A stretch of 64,000 nucleotides of DNA from Paraburkholderia tropica. Lineage in GTDB: Bacteria; Pseudomonadota; Gammaproteobacteria; Burkholderiales; Burkholderiaceae. Positions 55,481-64,000 of this stretch are shown piece after piece; positions within the stretch are counted from its first letter, which is position 1; every line of letters begins with the position of its first letter. The notes beneath the pieces are model-generated. The model saw nothing but the letters and a program-made list of their open reading frames with translations, did not search any database and was not told the origin of the DNA. The translations under genes and the position numbers were made by a program. The stretch is from NCBI RefSeq assembly GCF_914484835.1, contig NZ_CAJZAR010000044.1, positions 1 to 64,000 on the forward strand, in the 5' to 3' direction.

Positions 55481-56488
55481 TCAGCGCACGAGAAAACCGT
55501 AAGCGAGCGGATCGCGTTCGTCGATGATCCACTGTGCGAAGCCGCAGATATACGCCTCGCCTTCGACCTCGGGAATCACAGCAGGAATGCCCTGAACCGA
55601 CGTCTCCTTCAGCACACGCCCCTTGAACACCGTGCCGACGATCGACTCGTTGACGAGCGTTTCATCCGCCTTCAGTTCACCACGCTGATAAAGCTGCGCG
55701 ACGCGCCCGCCCGTGCCCGAACCGGTGGGCGAACGATCGACTTCGCGATCGGCGAACACGCAGCAGTTCGCCTGCGTCGACCCCGCGTGGCGCGGCGCAT
55801 TCGCGATGATCGTGCCGTAGATGTGGTTGATCTCGGGAATCTCGGGATGCTGCACCGGAAACGCCTTGTTCGCAGCGTCCTTCACTTCGGCGCCGAAGCG
55901 GATCAGCTTTTCGACCGCCGCTTCGCGCACCGGCAGATCGAACGGCGCGCCATCCACGTAAAAGTAAAACGCGCCGCCGTAGGCGATATCGCCGGTCACG
56001 GTGCCGAAAGTGGGCGTCTCCACCGTCACGTCGCGCTTCCAGAGAAACGACGGCACGTTGATGAAGCGCACCGCGCCCGCGTGCTCGCCATCCCACTTGA
56101 CGAAGGCTTCGATGAAGCCGCACGGCGCATCGATACCTACGCGCGTTTCGGGCACCGTGCGCTGCACCCAGCCCAGTTCGACGGCGGCCGTCGACAGCGC
56201 AATCACACCGTGGCCACAGTGGTCGCTATAACCTTCGTTATGCAGAAAGATCACGCCAAAGTCGGCGCCCGGCGAAACCGGTTCGGTAAGGTAGCCGCCA
56301 TACATGTCGGCATGGCCGCGCGGCTCGAACATCAGGGCGCGGCGAATGTCATCGGCGTTTTCCTTCAGCCATGCGCGGCGCTGGACGATCGTGTCGCCGG
56401 GCAGACGCGGCAAACCGCTGGTGACGATGCGGAACGCCTCGCCGCCGGTGTGGACCTCGACGGTCGAAATGGTGCGGGTGGGTTTCAT
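55481..56488 (-). CDS. proline-racemase-family enzyme, predicted trans-3-hydroxy-L-proline dehydratase
   Basis: A 335-residue member of the proline racemase superfamily. The first active-site residue is Cys91 (SDHCGHG) and the second position is Thr255 (DRSPTGSG), not Cys. Racemases and 4-hydroxyproline epimerases carry Cys/Cys, whereas the Cys/Thr pair is diagnostic of trans-3-hydroxy-L-proline dehydratases. The product, delta1-pyrroline-2-carboxylate, is the substrate of the nearby reductase. It is preceded by the binding protein gene (33-base gap) in the same direction. Confidence 0.9.
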   Translation of the reverse strand: MKPTRTISTVEVHTGGEAFRIVTSGLPRLPGDTIVQRRAWLKENADDIRRALMFEPRGHADMYGGYLTEPVSPGADFGVIFLHNEGYSDHCGHGVIALSTAAVELGWVQRTVPETRVGIDAPCGFIEAFVKWDGEHAGAVRFINVPSFLWKRDVTVETPTFGTVTGDIAYGGAFYFYVDGAPFDLPVREAAVEKLIRFGAEVKDAANKAFPVQHPEIPEINHIYGTIIANAPRHAGSTQANCCVFADREVDRSPTGSGTGGRVAQLYQRGELKADETLVNESIVGTVFKGRVLKETSVQGIPAVIPEVEGEAYICGFAQWIIDERDPLAYGFLVR

Positions 56489-56521
56489 GATGTCGATAGT
56501 TCTCCTGCCTGTGATGGCGAC

Positions 56522-57640
56522 TCAAGGTGCGTACGGGACCGGCAAACCGTTGCGAATGACGTAGACGGTCGTCGGCGCGCCCTTCAGGTCGCCCTTTGCG
56601 TCGAACGAATACGTGCCCGCCACGCCCTTGTAGTCTTCCTTCGCCAGTTGCGCCGTGAGTCTGGCCTTGTCCGTGGTCGTGCCCGCCTTGACCATGGCGT
56701 CGGCGAGCATCTTCACGCCGTCGTAGTAGTTGACGGCGTAGACCTGCGTGTCGGTGTGATACGTATCGTGATACTTCTTGAGGAATTCGCGGCCCGCGGC
56801 GGTCTTGTCCAGCGCGACGCCGCCTTGCGCGCAATAGACGATCGAGGCGGCGTCGCCCGCGACCTTGCCCATGTCGGCCGAGCAGATGCCGTCGCCGCCG
56901 AGCAGTTTGGCGCGCAGACCGCGCTGACGCATCTGCTTCGCCATCGGCGCACCCTGCGCCGCATAGCCACCGAAGAAGATCACGTCGGGATTCTCGCCCT
57001 TGATGGCCGTGAGAATGCCCAGAAAGTCGGTAGCCTGCGAATTCGTGAACTGGTGATCGACGATCTTCAGGCCGTTGGCCTTCGCGACCTGCTCGAACTG
57101 CTGCGCCACGCCCTGACCGTAAGCCGTGCGGTCGTCGATGATGGCGGCGGTTTTGACTTTGAGCGTTTTGGCCGCAAATTCGGCCATCGTGCCGCCTAGT
57201 TGCTCGTCGCTGGCGCCGATGCGGAAGATCGTCTTGAAGCCTTGCTGCGTGAGCGCCGGGTTCGACGCAACCGGGAGGATCGGGATGCCCGCGTTGTTGT
57301 ACACACGCGAAGCCGGAATCGCGACGCCCGAGTTATACGGTCCCATCACCGCCACCACGTTGTGATCGACGAGATTCTGGGCCACCTGCACACCCACTTT
57401 CGGGTCAGCCTGGTCGTCTTGCGAGTCCAGTTTGAACGTGACAGGTTTGCCCGCAACGGTGACGTGCTGCTGGTTCAGCTCCTCAATCGCGAGCCGCGCG
57501 CCGCTCTCATTGTCCTTGCCGTTCGCGGCCTGCGGGCCGGTCAGCGGCGCGGAATGGCCGATCACGACGACTTCCTGTGCCTGAGCCGCGACGGCGCTGA
57601 AGGCCGCGACGATGGCCAGCGTGGTAATGAGGGGACGCAT
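56522..57640 (-). CDS. branched-chain/amide-type ABC substrate-binding protein
   Basis: A 372-residue periplasmic binding protein of the LivJ/LivK type with signal peptide (LITTLAIVAAFSAVAAQAQ) and the IGHSAPLTGPQAANGKD start of the mature domain; GYAAQGAPMAKQMR in the hinge region. The start is ATG 57640 with AGGTGA eight bases before; a GTG 12 bases upstream is inferior. No permease or ATPase genes are in the window, so it may use a shared Liv transporter. Position suggests hydroxyproline or related imino-acid uptake (inference). Confidence 0.9.
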   Translation of the reverse strand: MRPLITTLAIVAAFSAVAAQAQEVVVIGHSAPLTGPQAANGKDNESGARLAIEELNQQHVTVAGKPVTFKLDSQDDQADPKVGVQVAQNLVDHNVVAVMGPYNSGVAIPASRVYNNAGIPILPVASNPALTQQGFKTIFRIGASDEQLGGTMAEFAAKTLKVKTAAIIDDRTAYGQGVAQQFEQVAKANGLKIVDHQFTNSQATDFLGILTAIKGENPDVIFFGGYAAQGAPMAKQMRQRGLRAKLLGGDGICSADMGKVAGDAASIVYCAQGGVALDKTAAGREFLKKYHDTYHTDTQVYAVNYYDGVKMLADAMVKAGTTTDKARLTAQLAKEDYKGVAGTYSFDAKGDLKGAPTTVYVIRNGLPVPYAP

Positions 57641-57655
57641 GATGGGGCTCACCTA

Positions 57656-57676
57656 ATTGGTTTTGGAGAAACCAAT
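57656..57676. promoter_or_regulatory. GGTTT-N5-AAACC operator at the binding-protein promoter
   Basis: ATTGGTTT-TGGAG-AAACCAAT: perfect 8-base arms around five bases, ending 16 bases upstream of the substrate-binding gene start. It repeats the GGTTT-N5-AAACC core at 53881-53895 in the same locus, implying one regulator for both ends of the cluster. Confidence 0.68.
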
Positions 57677-58507
57677 GTAGTTCAAGAGTGGTCACCGATC
57701 AAGCACTTTTCAAAAATACCCCCAGAATCTGGTTCCAGGGGAATCCACTACATTGGCATTCGGCTCCCGTGGTTGTCCGACCGCGAACGCACTGCCCCCT
57801 ACTTACTCACCGCGACTGCCGCCTGCATCGCAAGCTGATCGCTTTCCAAACCTAACCCGCAAATCTGGTCGGCGACGGTTTCCGTGAAAACCACCTGATG
57901 CCTGAACGACCCACGTGCCTGGATGTTCGACAGGCAACTCGACCACGGGACGCACCAGGATCGCCAGCGCGTCGAGAATGCACTAGCCGGGACGCGTCCA
58001 CGCGTCGCCTCCTATCGGCATCGCATCGATGGCGTTTTCAAAGGCGCGATGGATACGCTCGCACATCGCCGCTTCGCTATGGGTCTGGAACGACTGTACG
58101 CGCACGCCCATTTCATTCGCGAGCGGCAGTCAAGCTTCGCTCTGTTTGAGCGTGATGGCCAAGCAGCCCTTTCAGCGCTGCTTCGCAATTCCTGCTCAAG
58201 TCCGTCTTGCGGTCCGGTTTCAATTTGGTAGCGAGCACGCGAGCCGAACCCGACCAACTGGAGATCGTGAAGCGCGCCGAGCCTAATGCCGCTCGAAAAA
58301 CAACGAAATCGGAATTCCTGCACACGCCTGGACATCCATATCGGCACGCTTTCTGCTCGCCAGGCAAAGGCGACGTTGATGAGTCACCTGCAAGGTGATC
58401 CGCACGCGGTCATTCGACGCCTTGGCGCGTGGCGCTGCTCTATTGTGTGACGTTTAGCGCACCGCAAGAACGCATTGAACCGGTTTGGTATTCAAAGGAG
58501 CGACAAA
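57677..58507. other. intergenic region, no identifiable gene
   Basis: About 830 bases between the binding-protein promoter and a small membrane protein gene. Short frames run on both strands (for example 57923-58231 on the plus strand) but have no ribosome binding site or recognisable family. I can support no feature here; decayed coding sequence is possible. Confidence 0.35.
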
Positions 58508-59011
58508 ATGAATGTCCTTTGGCGTTGCTTTACGATCGTCCATGCGCTAATGGCGGCTCTCTTCGCGTGCGCAGCGCTCACGTTGATTGCGATTGCTGCA
58601 CGCACTGGATGGACGGCGTTCACGGGTGAATGGGACCAGGCGAGCGCGCAGTCCATTATTGAGGCGTTGGGACTGCTGGCCGGTGCTGTTGTCGCAATAC
58701 AGATCGCCGAGACCATTGTGGAGGAGGAGGTGATTCGCGAGGCTGACGTGAGCGGACCAACGCGAGTGCGACGCTTCATGTCCCGATTTCTGGTTGTTGT
58801 GGTCGTCGCGCTCGCGATAGAAGGACTGGTCGCAACGTTCAAGGCGCTACATCAGGACCCATCGCAGCTATGGTACGCAGCGGGACTGATTGTTTCCACG
58901 GCCATGCTTCTTGCGGCCTGGGGAGGGTTCGTTCACCTCAACCGGTCTGCGGAAGAACTGGAGCCGGAGGCAATGGCGAAAGCGAAGCGAGAGGACGCGA
59001 AAATGCAATAG
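58508..59011 (+). CDS. hypothetical three-helix membrane protein
   Basis: A 167-residue protein with hydrophobic segments near residues 12-35, 60-75, 95-115 and 125-145, separated by a charged stretch (VEEEVIREADVSGP) and a basic Glu/Lys-rich tail. ATG 58508 has AAAGGAGCG upstream. I do not recognise a family; the position between the hydroxyproline and beta-hydroxy-acid loci gives no hint of role. Confidence 0.75.
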   Translation: MNVLWRCFTIVHALMAALFACAALTLIAIAARTGWTAFTGEWDQASAQSIIEALGLLAGAVVAIQIAETIVEEEVIREADVSGPTRVRRFMSRFLVVVVVALAIEGLVATFKALHQDPSQLWYAAGLIVSTAMLLAAWGGFVHLNRSAEELEPEAMAKAKREDAKMQ

Positions 59012-59195
59012 CTCACATTCCCGCACGGCTAACGGTCTGGGCCAGCGCACTGTCGTGACGCGGCAGTCCCTTGTAGTTTCTACCGCGCGCGAAGGCTGGT
59101 GAATGCTAAACCCCAAACAGATGCGTCGGCCCCACAGGCCGGGTGACTATCACCAACAAGAGCACATCCAGATATTCGTGGATGTTTACCCGGCC

Positions 59196-59969
59196 TCAGG
59201 ATGCGCTTTGCGAATCTCCATCAACGGGAATCATTTGCCCGGAAATGGAACGTCCGGCATCGGATGCCAGAAAGACTGCGAGCGCGCCAATCTCCGCCGG
59301 ATCCACGAAATGTTTGATCGACTGATTGGCGAGCGCAGCCGCCTCTTCCTGCGCGACCGTGCGGCCGCTCGCTGATGCCCGGCCAGCGAGCACCTGCTGA
59401 ATACGCGGCCCCTCCACGGCGCCCGGCAAGATCGCGTTGACGCGTATGCCGAATTCACCCAACTCACGCGACAAGGTCTTGGTGAAGCCAATGAGGCCCC
59501 ACTTTGTCGTGGCGTACGGGCTGCGATTCGGATAGCCGAAGCGGCCGGCCAGCGACGACATGATCAAAATGACGCCCGCACGCGATTGCTTCAGATAAGG
59601 GATGGCGTGTTGCGTGACCGTGAACGTACCGGTCAGATTCAAACGCAGTACGGCCTCCCAGGCGTCCGGGTCCATGTCCGCGACACTGGCGGTCGGTCCC
59701 GCAATGCCCGCGTTATTGATCAGGACGTCCAGACCGCCGAGGGCCGACGCCGCGTCGGCGACCATACGCGACGCCGACGCGCGATCGGCGATGTCGCACA
59801 CCGATGTTGTCACGCCCGGCAATTGCGCCTGGATCTGTTGCAGTGCGGCTTCGTCGATGTCGCAGATGTGAACGCTGGCGCCTGCCGCTACAAAGGCTTC
59901 CGTGATCGCGCGCCCGATCCCTCCGGCGCCGGCGGTGACGAGCACGCGCAGGCCTTTCGATGTGGTCAT
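59196..59969 (-). CDS. SDR-family oxidoreductase
   Basis: A 257-residue classical SDR: TAGAGGIGRA cofactor loop, an Asp after the second strand (HICDID) favouring NAD(H), INNAGIAG, MSSLAGRFGYPNRSPYATTKWG active site with Ser/Tyr/Lys, and a C-terminal SGQMIPVDG. It is followed on the same strand, upstream, by a thioesterase gene 35 bases away, so the two form an operon. Oxidation of a beta-hydroxy acid or secondary alcohol in the neighbouring pathway is likely. Confidence 0.92.
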   Translation of the reverse strand: MTTSKGLRVLVTAGAGGIGRAITEAFVAAGASVHICDIDEAALQQIQAQLPGVTTSVCDIADRASASRMVADAASALGGLDVLINNAGIAGPTASVADMDPDAWEAVLRLNLTGTFTVTQHAIPYLKQSRAGVILIMSSLAGRFGYPNRSPYATTKWGLIGFTKTLSRELGEFGIRVNAILPGAVEGPRIQQVLAGRASASGRTVAQEEAAALANQSIKHFVDPAEIGALAVFLASDAGRSISGQMIPVDGDSQSAS

Positions 59970-60004
59970 GCAATCCTCCTTTCCAACTCGATCATGATCG
60001 CCGC

Positions 60005-60418
60005 TCAGTCACACGCGGCACGTATGAATTCAGGCACGCCGACGGCCTTGAGGCGTCCATCGTCCTGTTTGATACACAAGGCGCGAGTCGCGTTACCTTC
60101 GCAGATCAGCGTATCGTCGCGCATGATGCGATGGCTTTGGATGAACACTTTGCCGCGCCATTCCTCGACGCGCGTATGCACGGCCAGACGTTCGCCGTAG
60201 GTCGCCGAGGTGTGAAAGCGTGTGTGAAACTCCAGGAGCGGCGCGCCGATGCAATTCGGCAGCGCTTGCATCTCACGCCATGGCGGCAGGCCGCACTGTA
60301 TAAAATAATCGTGCGAAGCGGCGTCCATCCAGCGCGAAAAATTCGGAAAAAAGACGATTCCCGCTGGGTCGCAATCGCCGAATTGCACGTCGATACCATA
60401 GATAGTCACTTTACTCAC
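60005..60418 (-). CDS. 4-hydroxybenzoyl-CoA thioesterase-like hotdog protein
   Basis: A 137-residue single hotdog domain with the 4HBT-class signature FGDCDPAGIVFFPNFSRWMD (catalytic Asp) near the N-terminus. The start is GTG 60418 with AGGAG nine bases upstream; the open frame continues to 60532 but without support. It hydrolyses acyl-CoA thioesters. Next to a BKACE and a carnitine-dehydrogenase-like gene, hydrolysis of a betainyl-CoA-like or related product is a candidate role (inference). Confidence 0.88.
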   Translation of the reverse strand: MSKVTIYGIDVQFGDCDPAGIVFFPNFSRWMDAASHDYFIQCGLPPWREMQALPNCIGAPLLEFHTRFHTSATYGERLAVHTRVEEWRGKVFIQSHRIMRDDTLICEGNATRALCIKQDDGRLKAVGVPEFIRAACD

Positions 60419-60531
60419 GGATCTATGCTCCTGATTCCAGTTCAGCCATTGTGCGCGTGCTGCACGCGCGACACTGTCGATGCGGCGACATTTCGCGCCG
60501 GCCGCGCTGCGCTCCACACGGAGGGATGGCA

Positions 60532-61236
60532 ATGACCCGGCAAAAGCGGATGGTCACGCTATCCCTTACGCTCGACGAACTGCTTGCGCAGTCGCCGTGG
60601 TTTGCTCGCCTGGACGATGCCGCGAAGGCGCGCGTGCACACAGAAGTGTCGGAGCGCGCCGTTGCAGCCGGTCAGTCTTTAGGGCACCACGGCGAGCGGC
60701 AACACGCCTGGTTCGGCGTGCTCGAAGGCCTCGTCAAGTGGTCGATCACCGCTCGCGACGGACAGACTGTGACGTTAGGCGGGCAGTCGGTCGGCAGCTG
60801 GTTCGGCGAGGGCACGCTGATCCGGAACGCGCCGCGCGAATCGGATCTCATCGCCTTGCGCGACAGCCGTGTCGCGCAAATTCCCCGCGCAACCTTCAAC
60901 TGGCTTCGCGAGCAGCAACCCTCGTTCAACGAGTTTCTGCTACTTCAGGTCAACGAGCGCTTGCACTGGTTCATGGGCGCCGTTGCCGCGCACGGGCTGC
61001 TCGACACCGACAGTCTGGTCGCCAGAGCGCTGGTGGGGATGGTGCAGCCGCTGTCCAATCCGAGTGGCGCAGCGCATGTGTCGCTGTCCCAGGAAGAACT
61101 CGCCAACCTCGCCGCCGTGTCGCGTCAGACATGCAATAAGGCCATGACCCGCTTCAAGAACTCAGGCCTCGTGCGCACCGAATACGGTGGCATCGTCGTG
61201 CTCGATTTGCCCGGGCTGAGCGCTTTGGCCGGATAA
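60532..61236 (+). CDS. Crp/Fnr-family transcriptional regulator
   Basis: A 234-residue regulator: cyclic-nucleotide-binding fold (about 20-130; HAWFGVLEGLVKWSITARDGQTVTLGG), dimer helix, and a C-terminal winged HTH (LSQEELANLAAVSRQTCNKAMTRF). No Fnr cysteines are present, so it does not hold an Fe-S cluster. ATG 60532 with GGAGGG seven bases upstream is preferred to starts at 60451 and 60526. It diverges from the SDR/thioesterase operon and precedes the MFS gene by 124 bases, a good position to regulate both. Confidence 0.9.
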   Translation: MTRQKRMVTLSLTLDELLAQSPWFARLDDAAKARVHTEVSERAVAAGQSLGHHGERQHAWFGVLEGLVKWSITARDGQTVTLGGQSVGSWFGEGTLIRNAPRESDLIALRDSRVAQIPRATFNWLREQQPSFNEFLLLQVNERLHWFMGAVAAHGLLDTDSLVARALVGMVQPLSNPSGAAHVSLSQEELANLAAVSRQTCNKAMTRFKNSGLVRTEYGGIVVLDLPGLSALAG

Positions 61237-61360
61237 CTTCGCATTGGGCGCGCATGTGCCCGAACGGATCGGTGTTTACGCTGTCCCGAACTGTCGCGCC
61301 ATAGACAGTCGCGCGGGTGTTCGCCCGAAATAATGCGTGTCATCCATCAGGAGACACGCA

Positions 61361-62728
61361 ATGAATCGCGCCCATTCGCTGCCCCCCGCAGTCGCGCCCG
61401 TCGAGAGCCCGTCAGGCCGCCGGGTCGAAGATGCCATCTTTCAAAAGATCAGCTGGCGCATCATGCCGCTCATCTTGATCGCCTACGTCTGCGCGTTCCT
61501 CGACCGCATCAACATCGGCTACGCGCAGTTGCAGATGAAGCAGGACCTGGCTTTCTCCGACGCGGTCTATGGACTCGGAGCCGGCATCTTCTTCGTCACG
61601 TATCTTTTGTTCGAAGTGCCAAGCAATATGCTGCTCGAGAAGATCGGCGCAAGGCTCACCTTCCTGCGGATCATGGTGCTGTGGGGTCTCACCTCCGCCG
61701 CCACCGCATTCGTCACGGCGCCGTGGCAATTTTATGGAATCCGGCTGTTGCTCGGTCTATTCGAAGCGGGCTTCTTCCCCGGGATCATTCTTTATTTGAC
61801 GTACTGGTATCCGAGCCAGCGCCGCGGCCGTGTGACCGGTCTGTTCCTGTTCGGCATGCCGATCACGGGCGTCCTCGGCGGCCCGCTGTCGGGGATGATC
61901 ATGAGCCGTCTCGAGGGTATGGGCGGCATGCACGGCTGGCAATGGCTGTTCCTCGTCGAAGGCCTGCCGACGGTCCTGATGGGGATTCTGCTGTATTGCC
62001 TGCTTCCGGACCGTCCGGCTAGCGCTCCATGGCTGAACAATGCGGAGAAGGCGCTCATGCAGTCGGTCCTCGATGCCGATCACGGCGGCGAAACCCGCTC
62101 CGGACGTCATGGCAAGCTCACAGCGGCGCTGGTCGACCCGAAGACCTACGTGCTGGCTTTCGTCTACTTTTGCTGCGCCTGCGCCGTCTACACGCTGACT
62201 TTCTGGCTGCCGACGATGATCAAAGGGCTGGGCATCGCCCCGATCGCGACGATCGGCTGGTACACGGCTGTGCCCTATCTCTTCGGCGCGCTGGGTGTGC
62301 TCGTCATCAGCCGCAGTTCGGATCGATTCAAGGAGCGCCGCTGGCATGTCGGCGGCACGCTGGTCCTTGGGGTCGCGGTCCTCGCCCTGACCTCTTTCCT
62401 CGGCACTGCGGTCGTCCCGGTGATGGTCCTGATGTGCGTGGCCTCGTTCTTCATCTTTGGCGGCGGCTCGCTGTTCTGGTCGATCCCGCCGACCTACCTT
62501 GGCCGGGACGCGGCGGCGGCCGGCATTGCCGTCATCAGCTCGCTGGGCATCCTCGGCGGATTCGTCAGCCCGACGCTGATCGGCTGGATCAAAGGGGCGA
62601 CCGGCAGCATCCAGATGGGCCTGCTTGCCCTGACCGCAGTTGTCATCGGCGGCGGTCTCACGATCCTGCTGGGCCTGCCCAAAAGCGCAGTCCGGGTCGG
62701 CCCCGGCGACGATTCGAACGCGCCCTGA
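61361..62728 (+). CDS. MFS transporter, ACS type
   Basis: A 455-residue twelve-helix carrier with the ACS motifs AYVCAFLDRINIGYAQLQM, LFEVPSNMLLEKIGAR and LLGLFEAGFFPGIILYLTYWYP. ATG 61361 has CAGGAGA nine bases upstream. It is a different subgroup from the two paralogous carriers at 25.7 and 47.5 kb, closer to phthalate or 4-hydroxyphenylacetate permeases. It precedes the BKACE gene by 59 bases, so substrate entry for that pathway is its probable role. Confidence 0.92.
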   Translation: MNRAHSLPPAVAPVESPSGRRVEDAIFQKISWRIMPLILIAYVCAFLDRINIGYAQLQMKQDLAFSDAVYGLGAGIFFVTYLLFEVPSNMLLEKIGARLTFLRIMVLWGLTSAATAFVTAPWQFYGIRLLLGLFEAGFFPGIILYLTYWYPSQRRGRVTGLFLFGMPITGVLGGPLSGMIMSRLEGMGGMHGWQWLFLVEGLPTVLMGILLYCLLPDRPASAPWLNNAEKALMQSVLDADHGGETRSGRHGKLTAALVDPKTYVLAFVYFCCACAVYTLTFWLPTMIKGLGIAPIATIGWYTAVPYLFGALGVLVISRSSDRFKERRWHVGGTLVLGVAVLALTSFLGTAVVPVMVLMCVASFFIFGGGSLFWSIPPTYLGRDAAAAGIAVISSLGILGGFVSPTLIGWIKGATGSIQMGLLALTAVVIGGGLTILLGLPKSAVRVGPGDDSNAP

Positions 62729-62787
62729 TCGAGCGGTCATCGCCATCCCTGTTCTTTGCATCCCTTTCGACTCTGGAGTAGACCATC

Positions 62788-63708
62788 ATGAGCAAGCCTA
62801 AAGTGATCGTAACCGTTGCCCCGACCGGCGGCATGGCCAGCAAGAAAATGAACCCGAACCTGCCGACGCAGCCGCAGGAGATCGCCGACGATACCTACCG
62901 CTGCTACAACGCGGGCGCCAGTGTCGTTGCGGTCCATGCACGGCGTCCCGACGACGAGGCCACCTGCGATCCGGCAATCTATAGCCGTATCAACCGGCTG
63001 ATTCGCGACAAATGCGACATCATCCTGAACAACTCCACCGGTGGCGGCATCAACGGCGACATGGTTCGCGAACTCGACAACGGCCTGTGGGAAATCCAGT
63101 GGGAAGAACGGCTGAAGGGCATGCAGGGTGATGGCGTCGAGATGTGCACGCTCGATGCGCAGACCGTGATTGCGAGTTTCGGCGGCAAGGAGATTCTGGT
63201 GGCGACGCCGCCCTCGCGAATCCGCCAGATCGCAGAGATGATGAAAGCACGCGGTATCAAGCCGGAATGGGAGGTGTTCGGCCTTGCCGACATCGTCCAG
63301 GATGTTCAGCGAGCCATTAATGAAGGGCTCGACGACGCACCGCACTTTATCAATATCGTGATCGGCGCCAATGCGTTCCAGGGCGCGCTGCCCTACACGC
63401 CCCGGTTGCTGCAGACGATGGTCGATCATCTGCCGCGCAACACCGTCTTCAACGTCAGCGCTATCGGCGCAGCGCAGTTGCCCGCCGCGATGAACTCGCT
63501 GTTGCTCGGTGGGCACGTGCGCGTCGGGCTCGAAGACAACCTCTACTACCGGCAGGGGCAGTTGGCCACCAATGTGCAACTGGTCGAGCGGCTTGTTCGC
63601 CTGGTGCGCGAGATGGGCTATGAGCCGGCCACGGCGGCTGAAGCACGGGAAATCATTGGACTGCGGCCGTTGCGCGAAACGATCCACGCTGATTGCCAGG
63701 CGGGTTAG
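62788..63708 (+). CDS. BKACE-family (DUF849) beta-keto acid cleavage enzyme
   Basis: A 306-residue TIM-barrel protein of the 3-keto-5-aminohexanoate cleavage enzyme family ([44 protein letters not shown]). The family condenses a beta-keto acid with acetyl-CoA to give an aminated or other CoA ester plus acetoacetate. In this protein the canonical first metal His of the VxHxHxRxP stretch appears as Ala (VVAVHARRP), which marks a particular subgroup or altered chemistry. It precedes a carnitine-dehydrogenase-like gene by 3 bases, as in carnitine operons. Confidence 0.9.
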   Translation: MSKPKVIVTVAPTGGMASKKMNPNLPTQPQEIADDTYRCYNAGASVVAVHARRPDDEATCDPAIYSRINRLIRDKCDIILNNSTGGGINGDMVRELDNGLWEIQWEERLKGMQGDGVEMCTLDAQTVIASFGGKEILVATPPSRIRQIAEMMKARGIKPEWEVFGLADIVQDVQRAINEGLDDAPHFINIVIGANAFQGALPYTPRLLQTMVDHLPRNTVFNVSAIGAAQLPAAMNSLLLGGHVRVGLEDNLYYRQGQLATNVQLVERLVRLVREMGYEPATAAEAREIIGLRPLRETIHADCQAG

Positions 63709-63711
63709 GCC

Positions 63712-64000
63712 ATGACATCGCGAGCCGTCAACGTCGCGGTCGTCGGCACGGGCGTCATTGGCGCAGGTTGGGCGACCCACTTCCTGGCTCGGGGTTTTGC
63801 CGTCACAGCGACGGACCCCGGCCAGGACGCCGAGTCGCGCCTGCGCAACTGGATCGACGAAAGTTGGCCTGTAGTCGAGAGGCTCGGACTAGCGGACGGC
63901 GCCTCGCGGGACAAGTTGGCATTCACGACGGACGTGGGCGCAGCGGTCCACAACGCCGATTTCATTCAGGAAAGCGCACCCGAGCGACTGGATGTCCAAC
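63712..64000 (+). CDS. 3-hydroxyacyl-CoA-dehydrogenase-like protein, carnitine dehydrogenase type (partial)
   Basis: The first 96 codons are visible, cut by the window end. The Rossmann start AVVGTGVIGAGWATHFLARG is followed by SWPVVERLGL and ADFIQESAPERLDVQ, which is the NAD-binding domain style of L-carnitine dehydrogenase and lambda-crystallin-type 3-hydroxyacyl dehydrogenases. The ATG lies 3 bases after the BKACE stop, so both are translated from one message. Oxidation of the 3-hydroxy group to the keto acid cleaved by BKACE is the predicted step. Confidence 0.85.
   Translation, partial: MTSRAVNVAVVGTGVIGAGWATHFLARGFAVTATDPGQDAESRLRNWIDESWPVVERLGLADGASRDKLAFTTDVGAAVHNADFIQESAPERLDVQ

Noticed and set aside
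55481..56488. Calling the proline-racemase-family gene a 4-hydroxyproline epimerase.
   Set aside because: Those enzymes carry a second catalytic Cys; this protein has Thr255 there, which fits the dehydratase.
57923..58231. A 102-codon frame in the region before the small membrane protein.
   Set aside because: No binding site or family match, and alternative frames on both strands look equally good.

Overview
The window is GC-rich DNA from a member of the Burkholderiaceae, most likely Paraburkholderia or a close relative. The inference rests on family content (DUF4148 protein, many LysR, AraC and ACS-type MFS genes, FhuB-type fused permease next to a PvdE-like exporter), on very dense GC3-rich codon use, and on the accessory character of the gene set. 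It looks like a secondary chromosome or megaplasmid segment: no ribosomal, tRNA or core replication genes were seen. No CRISPR array, complete insertion sequence or intact prophage was found.

Layout. 0.2-2.2 kb: two overlapping lipoprotein genes and an unknown protein. 2.5-11.5 kb: iron-siderophore locus (AraC regulator, Fur-box candidate, PvdE-like exporter, FhuC/FhuD/FhuB-like importer, TonB-dependent receptor broken by a frameshift in a (GC)5 run). 11.6-14.3 kb: TauE/SafE permease with divergent LysR gene, flanked by gene debris (GST-like, AraC and LigD fragments). 14.3-20 kb: a two-component system divergent from an exported methionine-sulfoxide repair set (MsrB, DipZ-like CcdA/thioredoxin protein, MsrA). 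20-24 kb: FixL-type kinase with an alpha/beta hydrolase, then VOC and NTF2-like secreted proteins. 24-30 kb: ToxR-type winged-helix ATPase regulator coupled to an MFS carrier, and a receiver/kinase/FixJ-like signalling operon.

30-44 kb is an oxidative and electrophile stress region: three SDR genes, a Tat-exported chloroperoxidase-like hydrolase, katG, an ABM monooxygenase, a DUF4148 protein, a TDT-family carrier, a phosphorylation-site-deficient response regulator, two LysR regulators and pirin. Two SDR genes and their promoters form inverted copies of about 0.9 kb, 10 kb apart, and the same promoter/operator module recurs a third time before the DUF4148 gene. This points to a small regulon of the LysR gene beside one copy.

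44-53 kb: ECF-like sigma factor, a YVTN beta-propeller/DUF305 operon, a second MFS carrier, tad-pilus-like debris, and a PD40 propeller protein preceded by AT-rich DNA. 53-57.7 kb: a predicted trans-3-hydroxy-L-proline catabolic locus (dehydratase with a Cys/Thr active-site pair, ornithine-cyclodeaminase-family reductase, periplasmic binding protein, PNPOx-like protein, GntR regulator) in which two promoters share a GGTTT-N5-AAACC palindrome. 58.5-64 kb: membrane protein, SDR plus thioesterase, Crp/Fnr regulator, MFS carrier, a BKACE-family enzyme and the start of a carnitine-dehydrogenase-like gene, which together look like catabolism of carnitine or a related beta-hydroxy acid.
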